A DNA stretch of 6,209 bases, taken from assembly GCA_033856535.1 (NCBI GenBank), contig JAWVEV010000108.1, forward strand, positions 1 to 6,209. The letters are read 5' to 3'. The position numbers and the translations under genes are program-made. The notes below the pieces were generated by a model. The model was not told the origin of the DNA. It made no database searches and worked only from the letters and a program-made list of their open reading frames with translations. Source of the DNA: JAWVEV01 sp033856535. GTDB taxonomy: Bacteria; Actinomycetota; Thermoleophilia; Miltoncostaeales; Miltoncostaeaceae. Shown here piece by piece: positions 1 to 6,209 of this stretch; position 1 is the first letter of the stretch, and every line of letters begins with the position of its first letter.

Positions 1-210
1 GGCCGCCCCCTCGTCGCCCGTCTCGGCTTCGAGGACCGCTCCGCCCCCGGTGCTCGCGAGAGCCGCCGCGGCGGCCCGGTCGCGGACCACCCCGGCAAGT
101 GCCTCGTCGCCGTCGCCACCGCCGGCCGCCGCGATCGCCACGAACGACCCGGCGCCCACGAGGGCGGCCGCGGCCCCGGCGACCAGCATCCGCTTCACTC
201 GCTGTGTCAT
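1..210 (-). CDS. PepSY-domain exported protein (3' part beyond the window)
   Basis: Only the first 70 residues are visible; the reading frame is still open at base 1. It starts at ATG 210-208 behind a strong GGAGG (220-216, 5-nt spacer). Residues 1-8 are basic (MTQRVKRM), 9-29 form a hydrophobic Ala/Val-rich segment (signal peptide or N-terminal anchor), and 30-36 are a flexible GGGDGDE stretch. Residues 37-70 read LAG-VVRDRAAAAALASTGGGAVLE-AETGDEGAA. This matches the start of actinobacterial PepSY proteins, where an L-G-x5-A-x-A-A-L-x-x-T-G-G-G helix/turn is followed by an acidic strand leading to Y-E-V-E-V. PepSY domains are small extracytoplasmic domains, thought to act as inhibitors or sensory partners. 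It is divergent from a response regulator/kinase pair and shares their control region, so it is probably a target or accessory of that system (inference). The PepSY call rests on the N-terminal half of the domain only. Confidence 0.75.
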   Translation of the reverse strand, partial: MTQRVKRMLVAGAAAALVGAGSFVAIAAAGGGDGDEALAGVVRDRAAAAALASTGGGAVLEAETGDEGAA

Positions 211-215
211 CTCAA

Positions 216-220
216 CCTCC
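216..220 (-). promoter_or_regulatory. Ribosome binding site of the PepSY gene
   Basis: On the minus strand GGAGG lies 5 nt before the ATG at 210-208. It is the cleanest Shine-Dalgarno sequence in the window and fixes this start, giving a protein that begins with a normal basic-hydrophobic export signal. Confidence 0.75.
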
Positions 221-252
221 TGCTCGGGCGTGTGAGGAGAGTCCAGCGTGCG

Positions 253-307
253 CCGGTGAGATACCGGTGAGAGAGCGCGCGCTACGTTCCTCTCACCGCC
301 CTCTCAC
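253..307. promoter_or_regulatory. Four-site dyad operator of 11-bp-phased GTGAGA repeats
   Basis: CCGGTGAGA occurs at 253-261 and again at 264-272 (11-bp period). The opposite orientation, CCTCTCAC, occurs at 289-296 and 300-307 (also 11-bp period). The hexamer cores GTGAGA 256-261 and 267-272 are mirrored exactly by TCTCAC 302-307 and 291-296 about the same centre (281.5). PhoB-class regulators are known to bind head-to-tail half-sites 11 bp apart, one dimer per pair. The neighbouring regulator is of that class, so this is most likely its own operator, serving both the rightward regulator/kinase operon and the leftward PepSY gene. A degenerate further copy (GTGAGG, 232-237) lies nearby but out of phase. 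The repeats are seen directly; the bound protein is inferred. Confidence 0.7.
283..288 (+). promoter_or_regulatory. Possible -10 element of the regulator/kinase operon
   Basis: TACGTT fits the TAnnnT -10 pattern. It begins 10 nt after the left GTGAGA pair ends (272), which is about where a -10 lies relative to a pho-box-like activator site that replaces the -35. No good -35 hexamer is visible 16-18 nt upstream (260-265 is GATACC), consistent with activator dependence. The right-hand pair (289-307) would then overlap the start of the transcript, a repressing position. Hexamers of this kind occur by chance, so confidence is low. Confidence 0.35.
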
Positions 308-360
308 GCGGCGCGGCCCAGAGTCGCCCCGTCCACGAGGGGACGAGACGGGGGTACGGC

Positions 361-1028
<668 letters not shown>

Positions 1029-1032
<4 letters not shown>

Positions 1033-1046
1033 GGTTCCGGCGCATG
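1029..1046 (+). promoter_or_regulatory. Start region of the kinase: two possible starts
   Basis: GTG 1029 overlaps the TGA of the regulator by 4 nt but has no clear Shine-Dalgarno in front. ATG 1044 has GAGG (1031-1034) at a 9-nt spacing. The same bases thus serve either as the start codon or as the RBS for the next start, 5 codons downstream. The sequence alone does not decide between them. Confidence 0.5.
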
Positions 1047-2402
1047 CCGGTTCGCTGGCGCCTCGCGCTCGCCTTCGCCGTGGCGATGGCGGTGCTGCTC
1101 GCCGCCACCGGCCTCATCCTGCGCGCCCGGCTGGCGGACGAGCTGGACTCCGGCATCGAGCGGTCGCTGCGCGCCCGGTCCGACGAGGTCGGCGCGCTCG
1201 TGGCCCGCTCCGGCGCCGAGGGCGTCCGCGACCTGGACCAGCGCGGCCCGGCCGAGGATCGCGCGAGCTTCGTGCAGGTGATCGGCGCCGACGGGCGCCT
1301 GGTGGGCGGCGCGTCGGATGCGCCGGCGCTCGACCCCGAGGGCCAGCGCATCGCGAGGAACGGCGCCCCGTACACGACCTTCCGCCCCGGCCCGGGGGTC
1401 GAGGACCCGTTCCGGATGATCGCCCGACCCGTGCCGACGGAGGACGGCACCCTGCTGGTGGTCGTCGGCGAGACCCTCGAGCCCCGCGACGAGGCGGTGG
1501 CGAGCCTCACGGGGATCCTCCTCGTCGCCGGCCCGCTGGCGCTGCTGCTGGCGTCCGTCCTCGGCTACGCGCTCGCCTCGGCGGCGCTGCGCCCGGTCGA
1601 GCGGATGCGCCGCGAGGCGGCCGCGGTCTCCGGCGGTCGGGTGGGCGCCCGCCTGCCGGTGCCGGAGGCGCGCGACGAGCTGCGCCGCCTCGGGGAGACG
1701 CTCAACGCCATGCTGGAGCGCACCGACGCCGCCCTGGAGCGGGAGCGGGCCTTCGTGGCCGACGCCAGCCACGAGCTGCGCACGCCGCTGTCGATCCTGC
1801 GCGCCGAGGTGGAGCTGGCGCTCGCCGGCGAGCGGCCGGCGGAGGAGCTGCGCGCGGCGCTCGTCTCGGCCGGCGAGGAGACCGACCGTCTGAGCCGGCT
1901 CGCCGAGGACCTGCTGGTGCTCGCGCGCGCCCAGGACGGCCGTCTGGCGCTGCACGCCGAGACGCTGCCGGCGCGGGCGCTCCTCGAGGACGTCGCGGGG
2001 CCGTTCGCCGCGCGGGCGGCGGCCGCCGGGCGGGCGGTGCGGGTGGAGGCCGAGGGCGGCCTGGCGATCACGGGGGACCGGCTCCGGATCGAGCAGGCGC
2101 TGCGCAACCTGATCGACAACGCGCTGCGCCACGGCGACGGCACGGTGACGGTCCGCGCGACGGCGCGCCCGGAGGGGGTCGAGATCGCGGTCGCCGACGA
2201 GGGCGCCGGCTTCGAGGCCGCTTTCGCGGCGCGCGCGTTCGATCGCTTCTCGCGGGGCGACGCCGCCCGCGGGCGCGGCGGCGCCGGCCTGGGACTGGCC
2301 ATCGTGCGGGCGGTGGCACGGGCGCACGGCGGCGACGCGGAGCTCGACCCGGGCGCCGCCGGCGCGCTGGTGCGCATGTCGCTGCCCCACGCGCCGGCGT
2401 GA
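1029..2402 (+). CDS. HAMP-containing membrane sensor histidine kinase
   Basis: A 457-residue inner-membrane kinase, partner of the preceding response regulator. Order of domains: short basic N-terminus; TM1 about 11-31; extracytoplasmic sensor region about 32-156 with no recognised ligand fold; TM2 about 160-185; HAMP about 186-236; HisKA dimerisation domain with H-box ADASHELRTPLS (phosphorylated His248); N-box RNLIDNALRHG (N360, N364); G1 box ADEGAGF (390-395); F-box AFDRFSRGD; G2 box GGAGLGLAI (417-425). All catalytic boxes are intact. The GTG start at 1029 overlaps the regulator stop as GTGA, implying translational coupling. ATG 1044 (452 residues) is an alternative, with GTGAGG 1029-1034 as RBS and a 9-nt spacer; either leaves TM1 complete. 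Expected reactions are ATP-dependent autophosphorylation of His248 and phosphotransfer to D51 of the regulator, plus phosphatase activity as is usual in the family. Confidence 0.93.
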
Positions 2403-2412
2403 GCCGTCGCTC

Positions 2413-2461
2413 CGCTCCCGACGCCGTTCGGCGCCGCCGGCGCCGATCGGCGTCGGGAGCG
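2413..2461. terminator. Bidirectional hairpin terminator between convergent genes
   Basis: CGCTCCCGACGCCG (2413-2426) pairs perfectly with CGGCGTCGGGAGCG (2448-2461), a 14-bp stem. After one T-T mismatch (2427/2447) the arms continue for 8 more pairs (2428-2435 with 2439-2446), leaving a 3-nt loop. It starts 10 nt after the kinase stop and ends 7 nt before the stop of the convergent beta-helix gene. There is no U-tract on either side, as is common in very GC-rich actinobacteria. Its size and position fit a shared transcription stop or 3'-end stabiliser for both operons. Confidence 0.75.
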
Positions 2462-2468
2462 AGGGTCG

Positions 2469-4412
2469 CTAGCGGCGCACCTGCACGAAGATCCGGACCC
2501 TGCGGACGTTGCCCGCGGCGTCGGTCGCCGCGATGTCGATGCGGACGACCACGCGCCGGCCGGCCTTGATCGCGTTCAGGGCGGCCTTCCGGGCGCCGGT
2601 CAGGGTCAGCCGGATGTTGTCGACGTCGACCAGGGCGCTGGTGCGCACGGGCCGCAGGCGCAGCGTGATGCGGGAGCTGGGGAGGAGACGGAAGCGCGCC
2701 GGCTTCCCGCCCCGCACGCCGAGGCGCGCCGTGGCGTCCAGCGTGCAGAGCTCGTCACAGGTGACCTTGGCCACCAGGACGCCGTGCTTGCCGATCCGCA
2801 CCGCGCCCGGGAGCCGGACCGTCAGGCGCGGCCGCCTCGTGTCGGGGGGCGTGCCCGGCGGCGCCGGCGGCGGCTCGAGCGTGGTGACCTTGACGGCCGC
2901 GCTGCGCAGGGTCTTGGAGGCGCTGCGCAGCGTTCCCGCCGCCGGGGTGGTCAGCACCAGGACGACGTCGTACTCGGTGCCGGGCGCCAGCCCGGTGGCC
3001 TGCCCGCCGACCGCGCGCGGGCCGTCGGCGGCGGGCAGCGCCTTCGCCGGGGTCTCGATGGTCAGGCCGCCGCCGACCGGCGTCAGCTCGAAGCGGACCG
3101 TGCCCGGCGCGCCGCCGGTGTCGACCTCGCCGGCGAGCGTGACCTTGGTCTCGCCGATCTCGCTCGCCTCGCCGAGGGTCGCCGAGGCCGGGTCGGCCGG
3201 CGTGGTGAAGGAGGCCGGCGCGCTCTGGTCGGCCCCGCCGTCGCTCGTGACGGCCACCCGGTAGTGGTAGGTCGTGAACGGCGCGGGCCCGAGCCCGGCC
3301 AGCGGAACCTCGACGGCACCGGGATCGAGCGCGGCCGGCGCGGTCACCGTGACCTCGTCGGAGAGGGCGTCCGGATCGAGCCCGTAGCGCACCGTCACCT
3401 CGGTCAGGCCGCCGCCGGTGGTCACCATCGGCTTCACGACCGCCGTCGTCTGGGTGGTCTCCACGGTCCCCGCGGTCGTGCTCGGCGAGCCCACCTGCTC
3501 GTAGGCGCCGATGTCCGGGTCGTCGCCCCAGACGCGCAGGTTGCCGTTGAGGTCGAGCTCGCCATCGGCGACGCCCGCGGTGGTGCCGGCGTCGATCGTG
3601 GTCGAGCCGGCGGCCTGACGCAGGTCGCTCGCGGCGTCGCGGAATGCCAGGCCGGAGCTGACCGGGTCGGTGATCGGGGACGGTGCCCCGGAGGTCGTCG
3701 AGAGGTAGCTGTTGGTGAGGCTCACCGCGCCGCCGTCGCGCTTCACGTCGTAGGTCCCGCCCCGGGCGATCGTGTTGCTGGCGGCGAGCGAGTCGTTCGT
3801 GTGGATCCCCGCGGCCTCGGAGATGGCCGTCACGTTCCGGATGGTCGAGTCGTCGAAGACGTCGACGCCCGCGCCGCCGTCGCCCGCGGTGACCCGGCAC
3901 ACGCTGTTCGTGAGCACGGCTCCGTACAGCGAGCATGGCCTGGCGCCCGCCCCGCTGGACATCACCACCAGGACGCGATCCGCCCGGGCGCCGTTCTGCA
4001 TGAGGAGCACCGTGGTGGCGCCGCTGGCCTCCTCGGTGTCGTCGATCTCGACGTCCTGCAGCAGCGCGCCCAACCCGTTCAGGGTGATCCGGTTGGTGGT
4101 GATGACGGGCCGGCCCGGGCCGGTCACCGCGCCGCGCACCGCCACCCCCGCGGGGACGTCGATGATGTCGCCCGGCCCGGTGGCGGCCGTGTAGCTGCCC
4201 GGCGCGATCACCACCTGGTCGCCCGCGGCGGCGCCCTCGATGCCGGGCTCGAGCGCACATGGGGCCGCCGCCGTGCACTCCGTGCCGGCGCCGTCCGGCG
4301 CGACGTGGCGGACCGTCCCCACCACGGTCCCGCCCGCCGCGCTCCCGACCGCCGCCGTCGCGACCGCGACGAGCGCGAGCGCGGGCACCGTCCGCCATAC
4401 GAACCGAGTCAT
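2469..4412 (-). CDS. Secreted right-handed beta-helix protein with Fn3-like domains
   Basis: A 647-residue exported protein. Residues 1-27 are a signal peptide (MTRFVWR, then an Ala/Val/Leu core, likely cut near GSAA-G). Residues 35-305 form a right-handed beta-helix: it opens with RHVAPDGAGTECTAAAPCALEPGIEGA, has rungs such as RVLVV, SVCRVTA, STIRNVTAIS and SLTNSYLST, and closes with the choice-of-anchor-Q-like pattern TIDAGTT-DLNGNLRVWG-DPDIGAYE (300-305). Two fibronectin-III-like domains follow (about 312-404, with YHYRVAVTS; about 409-511, with LAPGTEYDVVLVL), then a Pro-rich linker (514-525) and a C-terminal beta domain (528-647) with VTCDELCTLDATARL. Cys pairs C46/C52, C160/C172 and C552/C556 suggest extracytoplasmic disulphides. 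No sorting signal or C-terminal anchor is visible, so it is released or held non-covalently. The fold suggests polysaccharide or surface binding; no lyase catalytic residues were recognised. The ATG at 4412-4410 is chosen because it gives the signal peptide and has AGGGGGGG (4423-4416) close upstream. Confidence 0.85.
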   Translation of the reverse strand: MTRFVWRTVPALALVAVATAAVGSAAGGTVVGTVRHVAPDGAGTECTAAAPCALEPGIEGAAAGDQVVIAPGSYTAATGPGDIIDVPAGVAVRGAVTGPGRPVITTNRITLNGLGALLQDVEIDDTEEASGATTVLLMQNGARADRVLVVMSSGAGARPCSLYGAVLTNSVCRVTAGDGGAGVDVFDDSTIRNVTAISEAAGIHTNDSLAASNTIARGGTYDVKRDGGAVSLTNSYLSTTSGAPSPITDPVSSGLAFRDAASDLRQAAGSTTIDAGTTAGVADGELDLNGNLRVWGDDPDIGAYEQVGSPSTTAGTVETTQTTAVVKPMVTTGGGLTEVTVRYGLDPDALSDEVTVTAPAALDPGAVEVPLAGLGPAPFTTYHYRVAVTSDGGADQSAPASFTTPADPASATLGEASEIGETKVTLAGEVDTGGAPGTVRFELTPVGGGLTIETPAKALPAADGPRAVGGQATGLAPGTEYDVVLVLTTPAAGTLRSASKTLRSAAVKVTTLEPPPAPPGTPPDTRRPRLTVRLPGAVRIGKHGVLVAKVTCDELCTLDATARLGVRGGKPARFRLLPSSRITLRLRPVRTSALVDVDNIRLTLTGARKAALNAIKAGRRVVVRIDIAATDAAGNVRRVRIFVQVRR

Positions 4413-4435
4413 CGGCCCCCCCTGTCGATCGATCC

Positions 4436-4452
4436 GGCCGACCCTATCGGCC
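4436..4452. promoter_or_regulatory. Inverted repeat in the upstream region of the beta-helix gene
   Basis: GGCCGA (4436-4441) and TCGGCC (4447-4452) form a 6-bp dyad with a 5-nt centre, 24-40 nt upstream of the beta-helix start. Read leftward, the centre contains TAGGGT (4446-4441), which fits TAnnnT. It could be the -10 of the gene, with the dyad as operator, or a small 5'-leader hairpin. No convincing -35 was found. A 6-bp dyad is weak evidence in DNA this GC-rich. Confidence 0.3.
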
Positions 4453-4515
4453 TCAGAGGGAGAAGCGCTCCGCCCGGGACGCCACCCCCGGGTTCCCGGA
4501 CGCCCCTCGGCGCAG

Positions 4516-4534
4516 TTGGCGCGGGCGGCGCCAA
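4516..4534. terminator. Small hairpin downstream of the methyltransferase operon
   Basis: TTGGCGC (4516-4522) and GCGCCAA (4528-4534) form a 7-bp stem with a 5-nt loop. It lies 27 nt beyond the methyltransferase stop in the direction of that operon. It has no U-tract. It may be the operon's terminator, since the next gene in the same direction starts about 100 nt further on and has its own RBS; it could equally be a dyad operator. Confidence 0.35.
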
Positions 4535-4560
4535 TGGCGCTCAGGCGGAGGCGCGGCTCC

Positions 4561-5523
4561 TCAGTCCCGGCGGCGGCGGCGATTGGCGCGCGCCGCCCGC
4601 AGCGCACTCGCCGCCGCCCGCAGCGGCGCGGTCACGCGCCAGCTGAGCGAGCGGGTGAGCGTCGTGAGCTCCTGGTGGAGCCGGTCGCGCTCGGCCTCGG
4701 CGGCCGTCACCAGCCCGGCCGCGACGGGGATCACCTCGAGCTGGCGCTCGGCCTCCTTCAACACGCCCTCCACGTGCTGGTTCCACTCGAGCCACAGGCG
4801 CAGCTCCTCCAGGTGGGTGAGCACGGTGACCGCCTCGGGCGCCGGGAGCTCGCCGTCGGACGCCAGCGCCACCGTGAAGATCTCCTGGCCGGGGCGGTAG
4901 CCGGCGAGGTTGCGCACGCCCATCCCCTCGAGCCGCGACCGGTCGGCGGCGGCGAACTGGTCGTCCTCCATCACCGAGGAGGCGATCCAGTTGCGCTGGC
5001 GCAGCAGCCGCACGTTGCCCAGCCGCGCGCGCAGGGCGGCGTCGAACTCGTCGGGCAGGTACTCGCTCGTGTGGTACGGGTTGCCCGGCATGTAGACGTC
5101 GCGGTTCGGCGAGGAGATCGCGAGCACGCCCCCGGGCGCCAGCACCCGCACCAGCTCGTCGAGCACCCGGTCCTGGTCGTCGACGTGCTCGATCGCCTCG
5201 AAGCAGACCACCAGGTCGAACGCGCCGTCCTCGAACGGCAGCGCGGCGAGGTCCGCGCGCTCGTGCCGCACGCCCTCCTTCGCCGCCAGGCGCGCCCAGC
5301 GGAGCGCTTCCTCGCTGCGGTCGACCGCCGTCACCGACGCGGCGCCGGCGCCGGCGAGGATCGCCGAGCCGTAGCCCGTGCCGCAGGCGGCGTCGAGCAC
5401 CCGCCGCCCCTCGGCGAGCGGGGCGGCCCAGAGGTACCGGCTGACGTGCTCGGCCTCGACCATCTGGCCGCCCATGGTGGCCGGGTCGAAGCGCTCCGGG
5501 TGACGCTCGCCAAGCTCGCTCAT
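4561..5523 (-). CDS. Class I SAM-dependent methyltransferase with C-terminal coiled tail
   Basis: A 320-residue protein. Residues about 15-140 are a Rossmann methyltransferase core of the Methyltransf_11/25 type: SAM-binding motif I VLDAACGTGYG (42-52), acidic D68 at the end of strand beta-2 (TAVDRS), DLAALPFEDGAFD (91-103), VVCFEAIEHVDD (105-116) and the VRVLAPGGVLAISSPN strand (125-140). Residues 146-160 (PGNPYHTSEYLPDEF) match the NP-x-H-x-x-E-Y loop typical of methyltransferases in surface-polysaccharide clusters. Residues about 230-310 are helical and probably coiled-coil, ending in SLSWRVTAPLR (292-302) and a very basic tail (RANRRRRRD). The S-x-S-W-R-x-T-x-P-L-R motif recurs in glycan-assembly glycosyltransferases and methyltransferases. 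The likely role is methylation of a sugar or nucleotide sugar at the membrane; substrate unknown. The ATG at 5523-5521 overlaps the upstream stop as ATGA and has GGGGGAGA (5535-5528) 4 nt upstream. Confidence 0.87.
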   Translation of the reverse strand: MSELGERHPERFDPATMGGQMVEAEHVSRYLWAAPLAEGRRVLDAACGTGYGSAILAGAGAASVTAVDRSEEALRWARLAAKEGVRHERADLAALPFEDGAFDLVVCFEAIEHVDDQDRVLDELVRVLAPGGVLAISSPNRDVYMPGNPYHTSEYLPDEFDAALRARLGNVRLLRQRNWIASSVMEDDQFAAADRSRLEGMGVRNLAGYRPGQEIFTVALASDGELPAPEAVTVLTHLEELRLWLEWNQHVEGVLKEAERQLEVIPVAAGLVTAAEAERDRLHQELTTLTRSLSWRVTAPLRAAASALRAARANRRRRRD

Positions 5524-6209
5524 GTGGTCTCCCCCGGCGCCTCGCGGGCGATCCGGATCAGCTCCGCGGCGACCCGCTCGGGCTCGCGCCCGGGCACCGC
5601 CGCCGCCATCTCGGCGTCCTCCGGATCGGGCAGGTCCAGCAGGCTCGCCGCCGCGCTCGCCAGCTCGTCCGGCGTCGCCGACTGCTCGCGCCGGAGCACC
5701 GCCGGGCCGTCGGACCCGGCCGCCGAGAGCGTCAGGATCGGCCGGCGGCAGAGCAGCGCGTGATCGACCAGCGCCTGGCTCAGCGACGGCGCGCCCGAGG
5801 ACAGGTCCAGGAACGCGTGAGCCGCGCTGCTCCACGCGAGGAGCGACAGGTAGACCGGCGGCGGCGCCCAGGTGAGGCGGCCGGGCGCGCCGCGGGCCGC
5901 GCAGCGCCGCTCGGCGTCCTGGATCGCCTCGGGCGAGACGTCGCCCACCAGCGCCACCAGGGCCGCCCGCCCCGCCGCCGCGAGCTGGATCGCCAGCGCC
6001 GCGCCGCGCTCCACCTCGGCGCCGGTGAACGGGCCGAAGCGGTCCGGCCGCATGAACACCAGCATCGGCAGCGCGCGCGAGCGCCGCACCGCCGCCCGCG
6101 ACGGGTCGAGCATCACCCGCGCCTCGAAGGGCAGCTCGTGCCCCAGCCGGCCCCCGGCCGGCGCGAAGCTGAGCGGCGGCGGCACCACCTCCGGCGCCGG
6201 CGCGGCGGG
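5520..6209 (-). CDS. Glycosyltransferase-like protein, GT-B C-terminal half (5' end beyond window)
   Basis: 229 codons plus a stop are visible; the frame is still open at base 6209 (PAAPAPEVVPPP...), so the N-terminus is missing. GTG 6188 is an unlikely start because GGAGG abuts it without a spacer. The visible part reads like the nucleotide-sugar-binding half of a GT-B enzyme: strand LPMLVFMRPDRFGPF (a slot where GT4 enzymes have an F-x-G-R-x-x-x-x-K strand), helix GAALAIQLAAAG, strand AALVALVGD, then LTWAPPPVYLSLLAWSSAAHAFLDLSSG resembling the segment where GT4 proteins keep V-x-x-Y-x-x-A-D-x-x-x-x-P-S, then LSQALVDHALLCRRPILTLSA and a helical tail with LASAAASLLDLPD. The acidic residues of the usual E-x7-E are not seen. 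It is translationally coupled to the methyltransferase, which supports a glycan role. Family assignment is by fold pattern only; a non-catalytic homologue is possible. Confidence 0.55.
   Translation of the reverse strand, partial: PAAPAPEVVPPPLSFAPAGGRLGHELPFEARVMLDPSRAAVRRSRALPMLVFMRPDRFGPFTGAEVERGAALAIQLAAAGRAALVALVGDVSPEAIQDAERRCAARGAPGRLTWAPPPVYLSLLAWSSAAHAFLDLSSGAPSLSQALVDHALLCRRPILTLSAAGSDGPAVLRREQSATPDELASAAASLLDLPDPEDAEMAAAVPGREPERVAAELIRIAREAPGETT
5528..5535 (-). promoter_or_regulatory. Ribosome binding site of the methyltransferase, inside the upstream gene
   Basis: GGGGGAGA on the minus strand lies 4 nt before ATG 5523-5521 and inside the last codons of the upstream gene. It fixes the start at the ATGA overlap even though the frame stays open far upstream, and it suggests coupled translation of the two proteins. 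Confidence 0.6.

Noticed and set aside
274..283. AGCGCGCGCT palindrome inside the divergent spacer
   Set aside because: Alternating GC runs arise easily in this base composition, and its centre (278.5) does not coincide with that of the repeat dyad (281.5), so it is not treated as a separate site.
4413..4607. N-terminal extension of the beta-helix protein by 65 residues
   Set aside because: It would bury the signal peptide internally and overlap the methyltransferase end. The internal ATG at 4412-4410 has its own G-rich RBS and a proper export signal.
2784..4646. 620-residue plus-strand open frame over the beta-helix gene
   Set aside because: The composition is Arg/Gly/Ala-rich without motifs, whereas the opposite strand encodes a signal peptide and recognisable beta domains ending in DIGAYE.
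4240..5763. 507-residue plus-strand open frame over the methyltransferase
   Set aside because: It resembles a shadow frame (His/Arg/Val-rich, no motifs), while the minus strand carries intact SAM-binding motifs.
5524..5835. N-terminal extension of the methyltransferase
   Set aside because: It lies wholly inside the upstream coding sequence and is Arg/Pro/Ala-rich. The ATG at the ATGA overlap with its RBS begins right before the conserved core.
6186..6188. GTG as the true start of the GT-like gene
   Set aside because: GGAGG abuts the GTG with no spacer and the frame continues open to the window edge. The visible part begins in a linker rather than at the start of a fold, so the gene is treated as partial.

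Overview
The window is a very G+C-rich bacterial chromosome segment (about three quarters G+C by eye, not computed), densely packed with genes. The codon use, GTG starts, short intergenic gaps and protein types point to a high-GC Actinomycetota. The best guess is Thermoleophilia/Solirubrobacterales: the secreted beta-helix protein ends in a Cys-pair, Arg/Lys-rich beta domain common in that group, and a PepSY/OmpR-type regulator/histidine kinase trio is frequent there. This placement is inference from style, not from a marker gene.

Left third (1-2402): an envelope signalling module. A PepSY-domain exported protein (3' part missing) is transcribed leftward from about 210. Divergent from it are an OmpR/PhoB-type response regulator (361-1032) and, overlapping it by 4 nt, a HAMP-containing membrane histidine kinase (1029-2402). 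The 150-bp divergent spacer holds the most striking non-coding signal in the window. Two tandem pairs of a GTGAGA hexamer, each with an 11-bp period, face each other in a four-site dyad centred at 281.5. A -10-like TACGTT lies in the middle, 10 nt beyond the left pair. This is the geometry expected for a PhoB-class operator, so autoregulation of both arms is the natural reading.

Middle (2403-4412): a long GC-rich hairpin (2413-2461) separates the kinase from a convergent leftward gene. That gene encodes a 647-residue secreted protein: signal peptide, right-handed beta-helix ending in a DIGAYE motif, two fibronectin-III-like domains, a Pro-rich linker and a C-terminal beta domain with a CDELC motif.

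Right third (4561-6209): a leftward two-gene operon, cut by the window edge. The upstream gene (partial) looks like the C-terminal half of a GT-B glycosyltransferase-like protein. It overlaps by ATGA with a SAM-dependent methyltransferase whose helical C-terminal tail carries the SLSWRVTAPLR motif seen in surface-glycan assembly enzymes. This is probably the downstream end of a polysaccharide/glycan biosynthesis cluster. Together the window mixes cell-envelope sensing, a secreted adhesin- or carbohydrate-binding-like protein and surface glycan modification. There is no mobile element, CRISPR array, tRNA or rRNA, and nothing that looks like a wholly new system.
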